A stretch of 64,000 nt of DNA, taken from NCBI RefSeq assembly GCF_900116105.1, contig NZ_FPAC01000001.1, positions 1,292,862 through 1,356,861 of the forward strand, in the 5' to 3' direction. Under the pieces are notes generated by a model, which saw only the letters and a program-made list of their open reading frames with translations, searched no databases and was not told where the DNA came from. Source of the DNA: Paenibacillus sp. 453mf. GTDB taxonomy: Bacteria; Bacillota; Bacilli; Paenibacillales; Paenibacillaceae. Below, one piece after another: positions 1 to 9,337 of the stretch; the first letter of the stretch is position 1; each line of letters opens with the position of its first letter. The translations under genes and the position numbers were made by a program.

Positions 1-359
1 TCTTGGATCATAAACAACGAATTATAGGCTTCTCGTCGAATCTCCTCAATAACCTCCTTGGCTTTCAAGAAATTCGCTCCGTCAATGCCATACCTCGTCA
101 GTTCACTATTAAAGCTGATCAGATCCGGATTGTGATATAGATGAAAGAGCAGAATCTGTATTCTCTCAAAATGCTGGGCAAATCTCTCCGCTGTATTCTC
201 CGTCTGCGTCTGACTGCTGCGCATAATTTCCTGCTCAAGTCCATTACGAAACATTGTATAGATAAGCACATAGAAGCAGCCAAACAACAGAATGAGGGTG
301 AGAAAGCTCACAAATATTTTAAAGTATAAAGAACGCTTGCGGGCCCAGATCCACTTCAT
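1..359 (-). CDS. Membrane-anchored regulator, N-terminal part (AraC-type YesS-like or sensor kinase), cut by window edge
   Basis: The reverse strand is open from an ATG at 359 to the window edge, giving about 119 residues. An AGGAG sits about 10 bases before the start. Residues about 10-35 are a basic-then-hydrophobic membrane anchor starting MKWIWARKRSLYFKIFVSF. They are followed by a charged, helical extracellular stretch. This N-terminus is typical of large AraC regulators with an external sensor domain, and also of Paenibacillus sensor kinases; the C-terminal domain that would decide is outside the window. It is divergent from the sugar ABC operon at 694, which is the usual position of such a regulator and suggests it controls that operon. 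Confidence 0.75.
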   Translation of the reverse strand, partial: MKWIWARKRSLYFKIFVSFLTLILLFGCFYVLIYTMFRNGLEQEIMRSSQTQTENTAERFAQHFERIQILLFHLYHNPDLISFNSELTRYGIDGANFLKAKEVIEEIRREAYNSLFMIQ

Positions 360-693
360 CGTACATTCATCTCCTAACGTTATTTCTGTGCTGCCAAAGC
401 TTGACCGAATCCTTCTTAATCGGCTTATTGTAGCAAGACAGTATTAAATCGCAGGGGCACCATTGTAAATCAGATGTAAAATACAGCTGTGTATTTTTTA
501 AGATTGTATTGTGTTTTTAAGAAAAGATGATTGGTTTTGTAAAGTTCTGAATAGATGTCTACAAACCAAAAAACGGTAAATACCCTTCTAGCAAAAGCTC
601 TTGTATCATGTGACTTGGAAGTGACATCACAGTGCTTGCATTTGTAACTGTAAAAAGGGGGTGTTAAGTATTGGGAAGGATATAGCAACCAAG
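360..693. other. Divergent intergenic region with short palindrome
   Basis: This is the non-coding interval between the divergent regulator and the sugar ABC operon. It is AT-rich. The clearest structure is an imperfect palindrome at 478-497, AAAATACAGCTGTGTATTTT, which could be an operator or an mRNA hairpin. I could not assign a convincing -35/-10 pair or a canonical CcpA cre site. Promoters for both genes must lie here by position. Confidence 0.4.
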
Positions 694-1629
694 ATGCAGG
701 TAACTGAGAGAAAGAAATGGAAGCAGAGAAGCAGCCTGCGAGCATGGACCCGAAATTGGGAGCTGTACTTATTGTTTCTGCCTGTGCTCGCTTACTTCAT
801 TATCTTTCATTATATTCCGATGTATGGAGTGCAAATTGCCTTCAAGGACTTCATCGCGAACAAAGGGATCATGGGGAGTCCTTGGGTCGGTTTCGAGCAT
901 TTTGAGAGATTCTTTGACAGCTTCTATTTCTGGAGAATTATTAAGAACACGCTGGGGATTGGCATATACGAGCTGATCGTCGGGTTTCCCATTCCGATTA
1001 TCCTTGCACTCATGATCCATGAGCTGAGAACAGGCAAGTTTCGAAAATTTGTGCAAACCGTCACGTACATGCCGCACTTCCTATCCACGATTGTCATGGT
1101 GGGCATGATCATGATGTTCTTGTCTCCCGCATCTGGACTCATTAATGTAGTCATCTCGTTATTTGGCGGGGAGCCAATCAGCTTCATGACAGAACCTGGC
1201 TGGTTCAAGAGCATCTACGTATGGTCCGGTGTATGGCAAACGATGGGCTGGAGCTCCATTATCTATATCGCAGCTCTTGCCGGGATTGATCCGCAGCTTC
1301 ATGAAGCAGCCAGAGTGGATGGAGCATCCAGGCTCCGTAGAATATGGCATATCAATTTACCGGGCATCGCGCCAACGATTATCGTACTGCTCATCTTGAA
1401 CATGGGCTCCATTCTTGGCGTCGGGTTCGAGAAAGTATTCCTGATGCAAAACGACTTGAATATGGAAAGCTCGGATGTGATCTCTACCAATGTCTATCGC
1501 AGCGGTATACTCGGGGCACAGTACAGCTTCTCGGCCGCAGTCGGACTATTCAATTCTGTCGTTAATTTCATTATGTTACTCACGGTTAACCGGATTGCAC
1601 GTAAAGTCAGCTCAAGCAGTCTTTGGTAG
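694..1629 (+). CDS. Sugar ABC transporter permease, LplB type
   Basis: Inner-membrane permease of a carbohydrate ABC importer (311 aa). It has six predicted hydrophobic segments and the cytoplasmic EAA loop EAARVDGASRLRRIWHINLP that docks onto the ATPase. The N-terminal LYLLFLPVLAYFIIFHYIPMYG is characteristic of the LplB family, which imports complex or oligomeric sugars. The start is uncertain. ATG 694 has a GGAAGG about 13 bases upstream, while an in-frame GTG at 661 directly abuts an AAGGGGG. It is the first gene of an operon with the second permease 17 bases downstream and a binding lipoprotein. No ATPase gene is present; such importers often share a MsmX-type ATPase encoded elsewhere. 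Substrate unknown. Confidence 0.93.
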   Translation: MQVTERKKWKQRSSLRAWTRNWELYLLFLPVLAYFIIFHYIPMYGVQIAFKDFIANKGIMGSPWVGFEHFERFFDSFYFWRIIKNTLGIGIYELIVGFPIPIILALMIHELRTGKFRKFVQTVTYMPHFLSTIVMVGMIMMFLSPASGLINVVISLFGGEPISFMTEPGWFKSIYVWSGVWQTMGWSSIIYIAALAGIDPQLHEAARVDGASRLRRIWHINLPGIAPTIIVLLILNMGSILGVGFEKVFLMQNDLNMESSDVISTNVYRSGILGAQYSFSAAVGLFNSVVNFIMLLTVNRIARKVSSSSLW

Positions 1630-1646
1630 AAAGGAGGCCTATAAGA

Positions 1647-2528
1647 ATGGCAGAAAGCCGGGGAGATCGTTACGTCATGACTGCAATATACATTCTGCTT
1701 GGACTCGTCTCTCTCATTGTCTTATATCCGATATATTTTGTACTGATCGCCTCTTTTAGCAGTCCGGAGGATGTTATGCTGGGCAAGGTATGGCTCTGGC
1801 CGAAGAGTTTGTCTCTAGTCGGTTATGAACGGATATTTGAGAATAACGAATTGATGAAGGGTTACTTTAACACGATTCTATACACGTTCTTTGGAACCCT
1901 ACTCAATGTGGTGATGACGATTGCTGCGGCATATCCGCTGTCTCGTCAGGACTTCAAAGGGAGAAATGCATTTACGATCCTAATCGTGTTTACGATGTTC
2001 TTCAGCGGAGGCATGATCCCATCCTATCTGTTGATTAAGGATCTGGGGATGCTGGATACGTTCTGGGCGATGATTCTGCCTACAGCGGTATCCGTGTGGA
2101 ACATTCTAATTATGAGGACGTTCTTCCAAAGCTCCATTCCAAGAGAGCTGCAGGAGGCAGCATTTCTGGATGGATGCTCCAACCTGAAGCTGCTTGTCCG
2201 GATTATCCTTCCGCTGTCCGGGCCGGTGCTGGCGGTTATGGTATTATTTTATGCCGTAGGTCATTGGAACAGCTATTTCAACGCTCTGATCTATCTATCT
2301 GACAGGGATAAGTATCCGCTGCAGCTGTTTTTAAGAGAAATTCTAATTCAGAATCAAATGCAAAATATGGTGGACTTGGGCAGCGATACATATTCCAAAA
2401 GCTTGATGGAGGTTGAAGCCATCAAATACGCAGCCGTCATGGTGACGAATCTGCCGATGCTCATCCTATATCCGTTCCTGCAAAAATATTTCATTAAAGG
2501 TGTCATGATTGGCGCTATTAAAGGATAA
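1647..2528 (+). CDS. Sugar ABC transporter permease, YtcP type
   Basis: Second permease subunit (293 aa), partner of the gene just upstream. ATG 1647 follows a perfect AAGGAGG with 9 bases spacing; an earlier in-frame TTG at 1623 has no support. It shows the CUT1 family pattern: an N-terminal membrane segment, a periplasmic loop FSSPEDVMLGKVWLWPKSLS, and an EAA loop EAAFLDGCSNLKLLVRIILP. The C-terminal FIKGVMIGAIKG is the usual end of this family. It forms the heterodimeric membrane channel with the LplB-type protein. Operon order permease-permease-lipoprotein is standard for these cassettes. Confidence 0.94.
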   Translation: MAESRGDRYVMTAIYILLGLVSLIVLYPIYFVLIASFSSPEDVMLGKVWLWPKSLSLVGYERIFENNELMKGYFNTILYTFFGTLLNVVMTIAAAYPLSRQDFKGRNAFTILIVFTMFFSGGMIPSYLLIKDLGMLDTFWAMILPTAVSVWNILIMRTFFQSSIPRELQEAAFLDGCSNLKLLVRIILPLSGPVLAVMVLFYAVGHWNSYFNALIYLSDRDKYPLQLFLREILIQNQMQNMVDLGSDTYSKSLMEVEAIKYAAVMVTNLPMLILYPFLQKYFIKGVMIGAIKG

Positions 2529-2562
2529 CTGAGGTTTTTACTAATATCGAGGAGTGAATTAG

Positions 2563-4188
2563 ATGATGTGGAAAAAATGGGGGAGACCTTCTTTGTCGTT
2601 GGTTATTGCAGCAAGCTTAATGGCGGGCTGCGGCTCAAGTGAAGGCAGCGGAGAAGCCGAAGGAGAATCTGCTACTGAAGCAACATCCAATTTGAATGAG
2701 ACGGGAATGCCGATCGTCAATGAGAAAATCACGCTTGATTTTTTCACCGGGAAGTGGGCAGGAAACAGCAGCAATTACGATGAAGTGCTCGTGTGGGAGA
2801 AGTATCAGGAGCTGTCCAATATTGATGTGAACTTTAATCTAGTTCCTTTTGAAACGCTGACAGAGAAGCGCAATTTGGCACTGGCCGGCGGAGATTATCC
2901 GGATGTCTTCTACTCCGCAAGAGTAGGCTCTGCTGAACTGACCCGATATGGACCGCAAGGGGTATTCATCCCACTGAATGATCTGATTAATCAGTATGCT
3001 CCCAATTTCAAGAAGCTGATGGATAAGAATCCGGGAATTCGTAAAGGTCTGACGATGCCGGACGGGAATATTTACTCTCTGCCTTCTTTCTATGATCCCA
3101 ACTTCTTATCCATGCTTATCGGTACACCTTTATGGATTAATGAAGACTGGCTGAAGGAGCTGGGCATGGATGAGCCGGATACTATTGATGAATTCTATAA
3201 TTATCTAACGGCGGTCAAGGAGACCGATCTGAATGGAAATGGCAAGAATGATGAAATTCCATTTGGAGGTACCGGTATTACATCAATCATCGATCAGGTC
3301 AAAGGGGCATGGGGTCTAGGAACGAAAGGTCTTGGACATAAATTCGTCGATGTGGATCCGGACACGAATGAGCTCCGTTTCACGAAGACGCTGCCAGAGT
3401 ACAAGGAAATGCTGCAATTTATGAATAAGCTGTACACAGAAGGATTAATTGACAAAGAAATATTCACAATTGAGAGCAGTGCTCTGAACGCCAAGGGACA
3501 GGCCGACCTGCTCGGTTCCACCATCGTTCCGAACCCGGATACGGTAATGGGCAAGAATAACTACATCGGACTCGGCGCATTGGAAGGGCCGCATGGCGAT
3601 AAGCTGTATTCCCATGTGAAGGTTCCGATGGTGCATGTAGGAGCCTTTGCAATTACAGATAAGAACGAGCATCCGGAAGCAACGATCCGCTGGATGGATC
3701 ACTTCTTCGGACAGGAAGGTGCAACGTTCTTCTTCATGGGAGAAGAAGGCACCACTTATAACAAAAATGCGGATGGCGAGCTTGAATACATTGAAGAAAT
3801 TACAAATAACCCAGATGGGCTCACGATGGATCAGGCGCTTACTCAATATTTCACCTGGACAGGCGGAAGTTATCCTGGTTATGTGAAAGGCGAATATTTT
3901 AAAGGATCAGAAACCTTGCCAAATTCGATGGAAGCCGCAGAGAAGGCTGAACCGGACGCAGTGGAAGATATTTGGTACAACTTTAACTTTACGAACGAAG
4001 AGACGGATTTTATGTCCTCGGTTGGTAAAGACATTCATGATTATATTGGCGAAATGGAAGCAAAATTCGTTAATGGCAGTGCCTCTTTTGATGAGTGGGA
4101 CACGTATGTGGAGACCATTGACAAAATGGGACTTGAAGAGTATATGAAGATCTATCAGGCTGCTTATGAACGTTATAATGCAAGCTAA
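2563..4188 (+). CDS. Extracellular sugar-binding lipoprotein (LplA-type)
   Basis: Solute-binding protein of the importer (541 aa). The N-terminus is a lipoprotein signal with lipobox LMAGC, so Cys23 would be lipidated and the protein tethered outside the membrane. It is followed by a Gly/Ser/Glu linker and a large family-1 solute-binding fold (GLTMPDGNIYSLPSFYDPN, ETDLNGNGKNDEIPF, typical of Paenibacillus LplA-like proteins). The DLNGNGKNDEIP stretch looks like a calcium-binding loop. GAGGAG lies 9 bases before the ATG. Length is normal for this subfamily. The ligand cannot be read from the sequence; association with two Gfo/Idh oxidoreductases suggests a modified or oxidised sugar. Confidence 0.94.
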   Translation: MMWKKWGRPSLSLVIAASLMAGCGSSEGSGEAEGESATEATSNLNETGMPIVNEKITLDFFTGKWAGNSSNYDEVLVWEKYQELSNIDVNFNLVPFETLTEKRNLALAGGDYPDVFYSARVGSAELTRYGPQGVFIPLNDLINQYAPNFKKLMDKNPGIRKGLTMPDGNIYSLPSFYDPNFLSMLIGTPLWINEDWLKELGMDEPDTIDEFYNYLTAVKETDLNGNGKNDEIPFGGTGITSIIDQVKGAWGLGTKGLGHKFVDVDPDTNELRFTKTLPEYKEMLQFMNKLYTEGLIDKEIFTIESSALNAKGQADLLGSTIVPNPDTVMGKNNYIGLGALEGPHGDKLYSHVKVPMVHVGAFAITDKNEHPEATIRWMDHFFGQEGATFFFMGEEGTTYNKNADGELEYIEEITNNPDGLTMDQALTQYFTWTGGSYPGYVKGEYFKGSETLPNSMEAAEKAEPDAVEDIWYNFNFTNEETDFMSSVGKDIHDYIGEMEAKFVNGSASFDEWDTYVETIDKMGLEEYMKIYQAAYERYNAS

Positions 4189-5245
4189 ACAACCGATGAA
4201 AATAGCGATTAAGGGATACCGTGCCGGAGCTGCTAAATATGCACAGCGCTATGCGGAACACCCTGCGATTCAGTTATCTGGTGTGTGTGTTCCAAGTATG
4301 GGTGAAGCTGAAGAGTGGGCAGAGCACGTTCATTTGACCGTATTTCATAGCCTGCCAGAGCTGCTGGCAGAACAGAAGCCGGATATCCTTCATTTTACAC
4401 TTCCGGTGAAGGAGCACTTGGCTGATCTGCACTCCGCTGCGGAAGCGGGAGTTCTTATGATCTGCGAGAAGCCCTTCGGCTTGTCATCAACAGATATGAA
4501 TCAGCTTGTTGCGATGTGCAAACAGCATGGTGTAAAAATAATTCCTTCTCACGAGGCCTTGTTCAGACCGGATTATTCGGATCTGGCACGGCAGGTGAGA
4601 GCGGGAGTGATCGGCAGTCCAGGCGTCGTTCATGTGAGACGCATGATGACAAGAGAAGAAGCTGGCGGCAGCCATGTGCCTTCATCCTCTGCTTATCATA
4701 ACGAAACCATCATGGCACTTTTTATTGAAGAAATTGAATTTATGTGTCATTTGTTAGGTGAAGTGGAGAGCGTATTCGCACAGCATATTCGTAAGGAGTG
4801 GGCTGAGTATGCGCTGTTGACACTAAAGTATCAATGTGGAACCATTGTGAATTTGGAAGGCATGTTAGGTTATCCGATTCCGGAATCATCTGAATTCGAG
4901 ATGGCAGGTAATCAAGGAATTATTCGTTCTAGCCCGAAGATGAGCACATCGGTGGAGATCAGAAGAGTGAGCTCCCCGTCTGCAAAGTATGTGATTACAG
5001 ATTGTGCTCATCCTAAGCACCGTTCCGAATTCAGCATGGTGAGTCCTGCCTTTGAGGATGCGGCCGACGGATTCATGCGATCTGTGCTTCATATTGCAGC
5101 TCATAAGGCTGACCCTGATATAACGCTGCTGGACTCATGGAAGGCGGCAGTTATAGTGCAGGCAGCTGCTTATTCGGCAAAGAATAGGCAAGCGGTGACG
5201 ATGAAATCATTTCGTTTAACAGAAGGATGGTGGCGGGATGCGTAA
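4166..5245 (+). CDS. Gfo/Idh/MocA family oxidoreductase (first copy)
   Basis: NAD(P)-dependent dehydrogenase of the glucose-fructose oxidoreductase / inositol dehydrogenase family, about 350 aa. It has a Rossmann-type strand near the N-terminus (MKIAIKGYRAGAAKYAQRYA) and the conserved CEKPFGLSS with the catalytic-site lysine. It overlaps the end of the lipoprotein gene, so translation is probably coupled. Start choice is ambiguous: ATGs at 4166, 4178 and 4196 are all in frame and none has a good ribosome site; the fold would begin at 4196. The dinucleotide motif is unusual, GYRAGAAKY instead of GxGxxG. Probably acts on the imported sugar; the actual substrate is unknown. Confidence 0.85.
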   Translation: MNVIMQAKQPMKIAIKGYRAGAAKYAQRYAEHPAIQLSGVCVPSMGEAEEWAEHVHLTVFHSLPELLAEQKPDILHFTLPVKEHLADLHSAAEAGVLMICEKPFGLSSTDMNQLVAMCKQHGVKIIPSHEALFRPDYSDLARQVRAGVIGSPGVVHVRRMMTREEAGGSHVPSSSAYHNETIMALFIEEIEFMCHLLGEVESVFAQHIRKEWAEYALLTLKYQCGTIVNLEGMLGYPIPESSEFEMAGNQGIIRSSPKMSTSVEIRRVSSPSAKYVITDCAHPKHRSEFSMVSPAFEDAADGFMRSVLHIAAHKADPDITLLDSWKAAVIVQAAAYSAKNRQAVTMKSFRLTEGWWRDA

Positions 5246-6212
5246 GCTTCGTATCGGCATGATCAGCTTTGCTCATTCCCATGCTTTCAGCTATTACAGG
5301 CAGCTGCAGCATATTAAGAATGCTGAGGTAACCGCGATTGCAGATCACCAATATGATCGGGTCCAAGCGATAGTTGAACGCGACCATGTTCATTTCTATC
5401 AAGATCATCGGGAGCTGCTCCAGCTGCCGGATTTAGATGCAGTCATCATTTGTTCAGAGAATGTTCATCATGCCTCACTCGTTACTGACAGTGCGAAGGC
5501 AGGCATGCATATATTATGCGAGAAGCCCCTTGGAACAGGACGCAGGGAAATGAGGCATATGATTGATATTTGCCAAGAAATGCAGGTACAGTTAATGACC
5601 GCCTTTCCTTGCCGCTACCTTCCGTCTGTGATTCGGGTTAAGGAAGCACTAGATCAAGGCGAGATTGGTGAAGTCATGGCCGCTAAAGGGTATAACAGAG
5701 GCGGAATGCCAGGCGGCTGGTTTGTCGATCCGGTACGATCAGGCGGTGGTGCGCTGCTCGATCATACGGTACATGTTGCCGATTTGCTGAACTGGATGCT
5801 CGGAGTACAGCCCCGAGTTGTTCATGCTGAGAAGGGTACACTATTTCACCATATTCCTGTCGAGGATTCCGGTATTGTTCATTTGGAGTATGCGAATGGC
5901 GTGATTGGAGTCATCGATACAAGCTGGTCTCGTAATCCTGTGTTTCCTTATTGGGGAGATGTTAAGCTGGATATTATCGGAACTGAAGGAATAATAAGAA
6001 TGGATGCTTTTGCCCAAGTCAATGAAGTGTTCAGCATAGAGCAAGGGAGGGCAAGGTACAGCTACTTTGGAGACAAGATGGATTATTACATGCTTCAGGA
6101 TTTTGTGAACTGTATTCTTGAAGGAAGATCAGTAGCAATTACGGGAGAAGACGGGTACGCCGCAGCCGAGGTAGCTTTGTCGGCCTATGATTACCTGGAG
6201 AGAAGATCGTAA
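5238..6212 (+). CDS. Gfo/Idh/MocA family oxidoreductase (second copy)
   Basis: Second family member in the operon (324 aa), overlapping the previous gene by 8 bases. The N-terminal strand MRKLRIGMISFAHSHAFSYY is the Rossmann entry, with FAHSHA replacing the usual GxGxxG, a variant common in Paenibacillus paralogues. CEKPLGTGR carries the conserved lysine, and GGGALLDHTVHVADLLNWML matches the substrate-side helix with an aspartate and histidine. Two such enzymes next to one sugar importer suggest paired oxidation and reduction steps at adjacent sugar carbons, as in other Gfo/Idh pairs. This is inference. Last gene of the operon; a strong terminator follows. Confidence 0.9.
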   Translation: MRKLRIGMISFAHSHAFSYYRQLQHIKNAEVTAIADHQYDRVQAIVERDHVHFYQDHRELLQLPDLDAVIICSENVHHASLVTDSAKAGMHILCEKPLGTGRREMRHMIDICQEMQVQLMTAFPCRYLPSVIRVKEALDQGEIGEVMAAKGYNRGGMPGGWFVDPVRSGGGALLDHTVHVADLLNWMLGVQPRVVHAEKGTLFHHIPVEDSGIVHLEYANGVIGVIDTSWSRNPVFPYWGDVKLDIIGTEGIIRMDAFAQVNEVFSIEQGRARYSYFGDKMDYYMLQDFVNCILEGRSVAITGEDGYAAAEVALSAYDYLERRS

Positions 6213-6227
6213 TCTATAATTTGAAAC

Positions 6228-6265
6228 AAGGTGCGCCTCAACGAAGGAGGCGCACCTTGTTATTT
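6228..6265. terminator. Bidirectional terminator of the sugar operon and DUF4184 gene
   Basis: A 12-bp GC-rich perfect stem, AAGGTGCGCCTC paired with GAGGCGCACCTT, around a 7-base loop and followed by GTTATTTTT on the plus strand. The stop codon and last codons of the minus-strand DUF4184 gene lie inside the hairpin. Confidence 0.85.
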
Positions 6266-6990
6266 TTAAGTTTAAAGAAGATCGATACAACGAGCAGACT
6301 AATCAAACCGGAATCGATCAATCTGACGACATGAACACCTATGCTATGAATAGGTACCAAATCAGCGATAAACCAAATAAGGAAGAATACTATAGATAAT
6401 AGACCAATGGAAAGCCAGTACATCCACTTTTGGTTAGAAGGAGTACTGCGATTGGCTAATACTTTATATTTTCTTGCTCGATAGAGTAAGTAAATAACAA
6501 TCAATGATAGTCCGGCCAGCGTTCCGCCATGCTGTAGTATTTTGTAGATGGGAATCTCATAGCCCAATACTTGCAGGTCAGCGCTTAGGAACGGTATCCG
6601 ATCAACAACAAATCCATGTTGATGCGTAAAAGCATCCCACACCACATGCGTTAACATCCCAAGCAAGGCAGAGTAGCAGAAGATGATTATTTTAGCTGGT
6701 AAACCGAAATTAGAGATGCGCTGATAACGGTCCTGCATAAATACAGGCAAATGATCGAATAGGCTGTTATGTATCCAATAATGATAGATCAGATAGACCA
6801 CCGCGACCAGCGGCAAATTAAAATAGAAGAAACCGGCAAAGGTGTGTCCGGTCATCCCTGCAGGCTGACCTCGTAGAAAGTATTCAAAATCCGGGGCCAT
6901 GCTCCCCAGCACCAGAGCTGTAAAATGAAGATACTTGCTCTTGCGAGAGAAAGGCAGAACAGCAGCAGGATGGGCGAAAGTAAATGGCAT
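6238..6990 (-). CDS. DUF4184 family integral membrane protein
   Basis: A 250-aa membrane protein. It starts MPFTFAHPAAVLPF and continues GSMAPDFEYFLRG, the signature of DUF4184, a family of predicted polytopic membrane proteins. Conserved His and Asp residues (FAHPA, APDFEYF, THVVWDAFTHQHG) resemble a metal-binding or hydrolase arrangement seen in related membrane metal-dependent hydrolases. Function is not established. It has about six hydrophobic segments. Its 3' end lies within the bidirectional terminator it shares with the sugar operon. A single transcription unit. Confidence 0.88.
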   Translation of the reverse strand: MPFTFAHPAAVLPFSRKSKYLHFTALVLGSMAPDFEYFLRGQPAGMTGHTFAGFFYFNLPLVAVVYLIYHYWIHNSLFDHLPVFMQDRYQRISNFGLPAKIIIFCYSALLGMLTHVVWDAFTHQHGFVVDRIPFLSADLQVLGYEIPIYKILQHGGTLAGLSLIVIYLLYRARKYKVLANRSTPSNQKWMYWLSIGLLSIVFFLIWFIADLVPIHSIGVHVVRLIDSGLISLLVVSIFFKLKNNKVRLLR

Positions 6991-7110
6991 CGTTGTATGA
7001 AGTCTCCTTTTTAATGGGTCAAAATCAGTCTCTAGATGTATGTATTACCGAGCTCAGGCACGTTAAATTATAGCATAAACCGTTAGGCTATAAATTGGAG
7101 GCAAAGACGG

Positions 7111-7716
7111 ATGGAATTAATAAACATTGTAAAGCTGACTGAGCTTACTGAGGAGCGGCTAATGCAGGCCGCGGACGTATACGTGAATAGTTATTATAAC
7201 GAGTTAAGCTCGATGTCGAAAGATAAAAGTATGTTAAAGAAAATAATAAAAGCGTCATTGAATAAAGATCAATTCTACGCTGCTACCATTGATGGTCAAG
7301 TTGTCGGAATTATGGCATACTCGACGAGCATCACTCGCTCTCAGCATTTTGATAAAGGCTTCCTAAGAAGCATACTAGGTAAGGTTCAAGGCAGTGTAGT
7401 TCATTATTTCCTGGCAAAACAATTTCACGTACCCGCTCCAATTCTTAGAGATGAGTGCTTTTTGGAGGCAGTAGCGACAGACCCTAAGTATCGGGGGAGG
7501 GGCATCGCGACAGCATTGCTGCTCCATCTGATCCATCAGCTGCCATATCAGGTTTTTAAGCTGGAAGTGGTTGATACGAATTATGCTGCACGATCTATTT
7601 ATGAGAAGCATGGTTTTCATATTTATAAGACTGTGCAACAAAGGCTGTTTCGCAAAAAACTTGGCTTCAATGAGAAGCTGTATATGGTAAAGACAGTGGA
7701 ACGTACAAATATATAG
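7111..7716 (+). CDS. GNAT family N-acetyltransferase
   Basis: A 201-aa acyl-CoA-dependent acetyltransferase. Residues about 130-180 contain the acetyl-CoA binding motif A, ATDPKYRGRGIATALL, with the R/Q-x-x-G-x-G/A signature (RGRGIA). This is followed by motif B, NYAARSIYEKHGFHIY, where the Tyr before EKHGF is typical. GGAGG precedes the ATG at 7111 by about 9 bases. The N-terminal half is less typical. Substrate unknown. It stands alone between a DUF4184 gene and a membrane-anchored protein. Confidence 0.9.
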   Translation: MELINIVKLTELTEERLMQAADVYVNSYYNELSSMSKDKSMLKKIIKASLNKDQFYAATIDGQVVGIMAYSTSITRSQHFDKGFLRSILGKVQGSVVHYFLAKQFHVPAPILRDECFLEAVATDPKYRGRGIATALLLHLIHQLPYQVFKLEVVDTNYAARSIYEKHGFHIYKTVQQRLFRKKLGFNEKLYMVKTVERTNI

Positions 7717-7875
7717 CATAAAGAAATGAAATAGTTTTTACGGAATGACAACTTTTATTTAGTGTGCAAATTTCAAGTTTTAATATAGTACTTTTGTAAT
7801 TTCAGCAAACCAACCGTCCACCCATTACGTTTATAGATTTAGAACATTGGTACGTGACTAGGTGGGAGGTAGACA

Positions 7876-9183
7876 ATGAATTCAGATCACAGGAATGAAG
7901 AAAAATCTGTCAGTGATGAGCATTTGAATGATGAAGCTAAACATCCGGGGGATCGCAACAAAAAGAAACGCTTGTTTTTAATTATAGCTTCTGCGGCTGC
8001 AATGCTGTTAGCAGGATATTTGGTGATGGAGCATGTATTATCTGAAACTGATGCCGAGAGTCGTTATTCACCGAAAATGCAAAAGTATATAGAAGTCATT
8101 GATTATGATCAGAACTTCATGCTGGCTGCTCAACATGACCTGCTGCAGGAACTACATGTATCGGATACAAGCGGAGAGTATGAACTGGCTGTTGGCGGAA
8201 TCATTGCCGATGAGGAAAAAGCTGTAATCCTGTATTCCGTGAGCGGTCCCGATCTTAAGGAACACCAAGACGCAACTGATGCTATTGAGTTAATTATCGA
8301 CGAAGATGCTCCTCATTCGATTGGTTATGGTCATACTTCGCTAAACGAAGACGAGACGATCATTTATCAAAGTATTCAGCTAAATATGGAACATGGTGAG
8401 CTACTTCCCAATGAGCTTAAGCTTGAGATGAATATAAACGAGCAGCCTCTTGAAGTTACATTCCCAGTAGATCACTCTCAGTTTGCAGGTATGCGAGAAC
8501 ACATGGATATCAATAAAACTATTGTCATCGATAACCAAACTCTAACGTTTCATGATATGGAGATTACGCCGCTGCAAACCATGATCCGGATGGAAACGGA
8601 TACGGAGAATACAAAGAATATTAACCATTTGAATGGGTTCAGGTTAACCGACAATAAAGGGAACCATTGGGCTGAAATCTCAAATGGAACGAACGGATCT
8701 GGGGATATAAGCTCAGGATCGTACATTGCATACATGGATAGTATTTACTTTGACAAGCCAGATCATCTATCCATAATGCTAGATGGCGTTAGTCTGTCTG
8801 ACAAGAATTTAGAGTTTGTGCTCAATACAGATACTTTAGAAATGGTAGAGGCTCCTGATCATCGGTTGAAGATTGCAGAAATAGATCGGAATCAGGGTTA
8901 TGTATATATTCAGCTTGAGTATAATGATCCGGAAGAATCATTTAATAAACCACCGTATCGAGTATTACGTTTGCTTAAAGAAGATAACGTGTTTACTGAC
9001 GCTGCAGGTATAAAATACAAGATAACAGGCTCACCTCAATCCGCATTTAGTTTTGGAGATAATAGGACTACACTTCTATACATGGTGAACATTCCAAATG
9101 AAGATTATGAACAACCCTTAACTTTTGAGATTAACGAATATTCGGGAAAAGTAGATCAGAAGATTGAGATTCCTGTGTACTAA
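7876..9183 (+). CDS. Membrane-anchored DUF4179-like protein
   Basis: A 435-aa type II membrane protein. It has a charged cytoplasmic N-terminus (residues 1-33, ending RNKKKR), one membrane segment (about 34-51, LFLIIASAAAMLLAGYLVM) and a large extracellular beta-rich region. The pattern DINKTIVIDNQTLTFHDMEITPLQTMIRME resembles the DUF4179/DUF5643 domains of anti-sigma-factor-like proteins, which have two immunoglobulin-like domains outside the cell. No anti-sigma zinc motif is seen and no sigma factor gene is adjacent, so a sensory or envelope-stress role is only a guess. GGGAGG precedes the start. A terminator follows at 9222. Confidence 0.75.
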   Translation: MNSDHRNEEKSVSDEHLNDEAKHPGDRNKKKRLFLIIASAAAMLLAGYLVMEHVLSETDAESRYSPKMQKYIEVIDYDQNFMLAAQHDLLQELHVSDTSGEYELAVGGIIADEEKAVILYSVSGPDLKEHQDATDAIELIIDEDAPHSIGYGHTSLNEDETIIYQSIQLNMEHGELLPNELKLEMNINEQPLEVTFPVDHSQFAGMREHMDINKTIVIDNQTLTFHDMEITPLQTMIRMETDTENTKNINHLNGFRLTDNKGNHWAEISNGTNGSGDISSGSYIAYMDSIYFDKPDHLSIMLDGVSLSDKNLEFVLNTDTLEMVEAPDHRLKIAEIDRNQGYVYIQLEYNDPEESFNKPPYRVLRLLKEDNVFTDAAGIKYKITGSPQSAFSFGDNRTTLLYMVNIPNEDYEQPLTFEINEYSGKVDQKIEIPVY

Positions 9184-9221
9184 CATTGTAGTGAGGATTC
9201 AGTTAGGTAAAAAATTGAAAT

Positions 9222-9273
9222 GATCCGCAACATGAGATGCGTTGCTCCAGTTGCGGATCTCTTTATGCTTTTT
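9222..9273 (+). terminator. Intrinsic terminator
   Basis: Stem GATCCGCAAC / GTTGCGGATC with an 18-base loop, followed by a T-rich tail ending in TTTTT. Terminates the membrane-anchored protein gene. Confidence 0.75.
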
Positions 9274-9337
9274 ACAATACATTAGATGCAGCACCGAGCT
9301 CCAGATTCTTCTCTAAAATGATGGCAATTCGATTCAT
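9272..9337 (-). pseudogene. Possible remnant of a DUF2000-like gene
   Basis: A 21-residue ORF with its own AGGAG ribosome site. It reads MNRIAIILEKNLELGAASNV and stops one residue later. The sequence resembles the first strand and helix of DUF2000-type proteins (I-V-V-x-x-x-L-x-x-G-x-A-x-N), which should continue for more than 100 residues. It may be the surviving 5' end of a deleted gene, or a coincidental micro-ORF. Confidence 0.3.
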
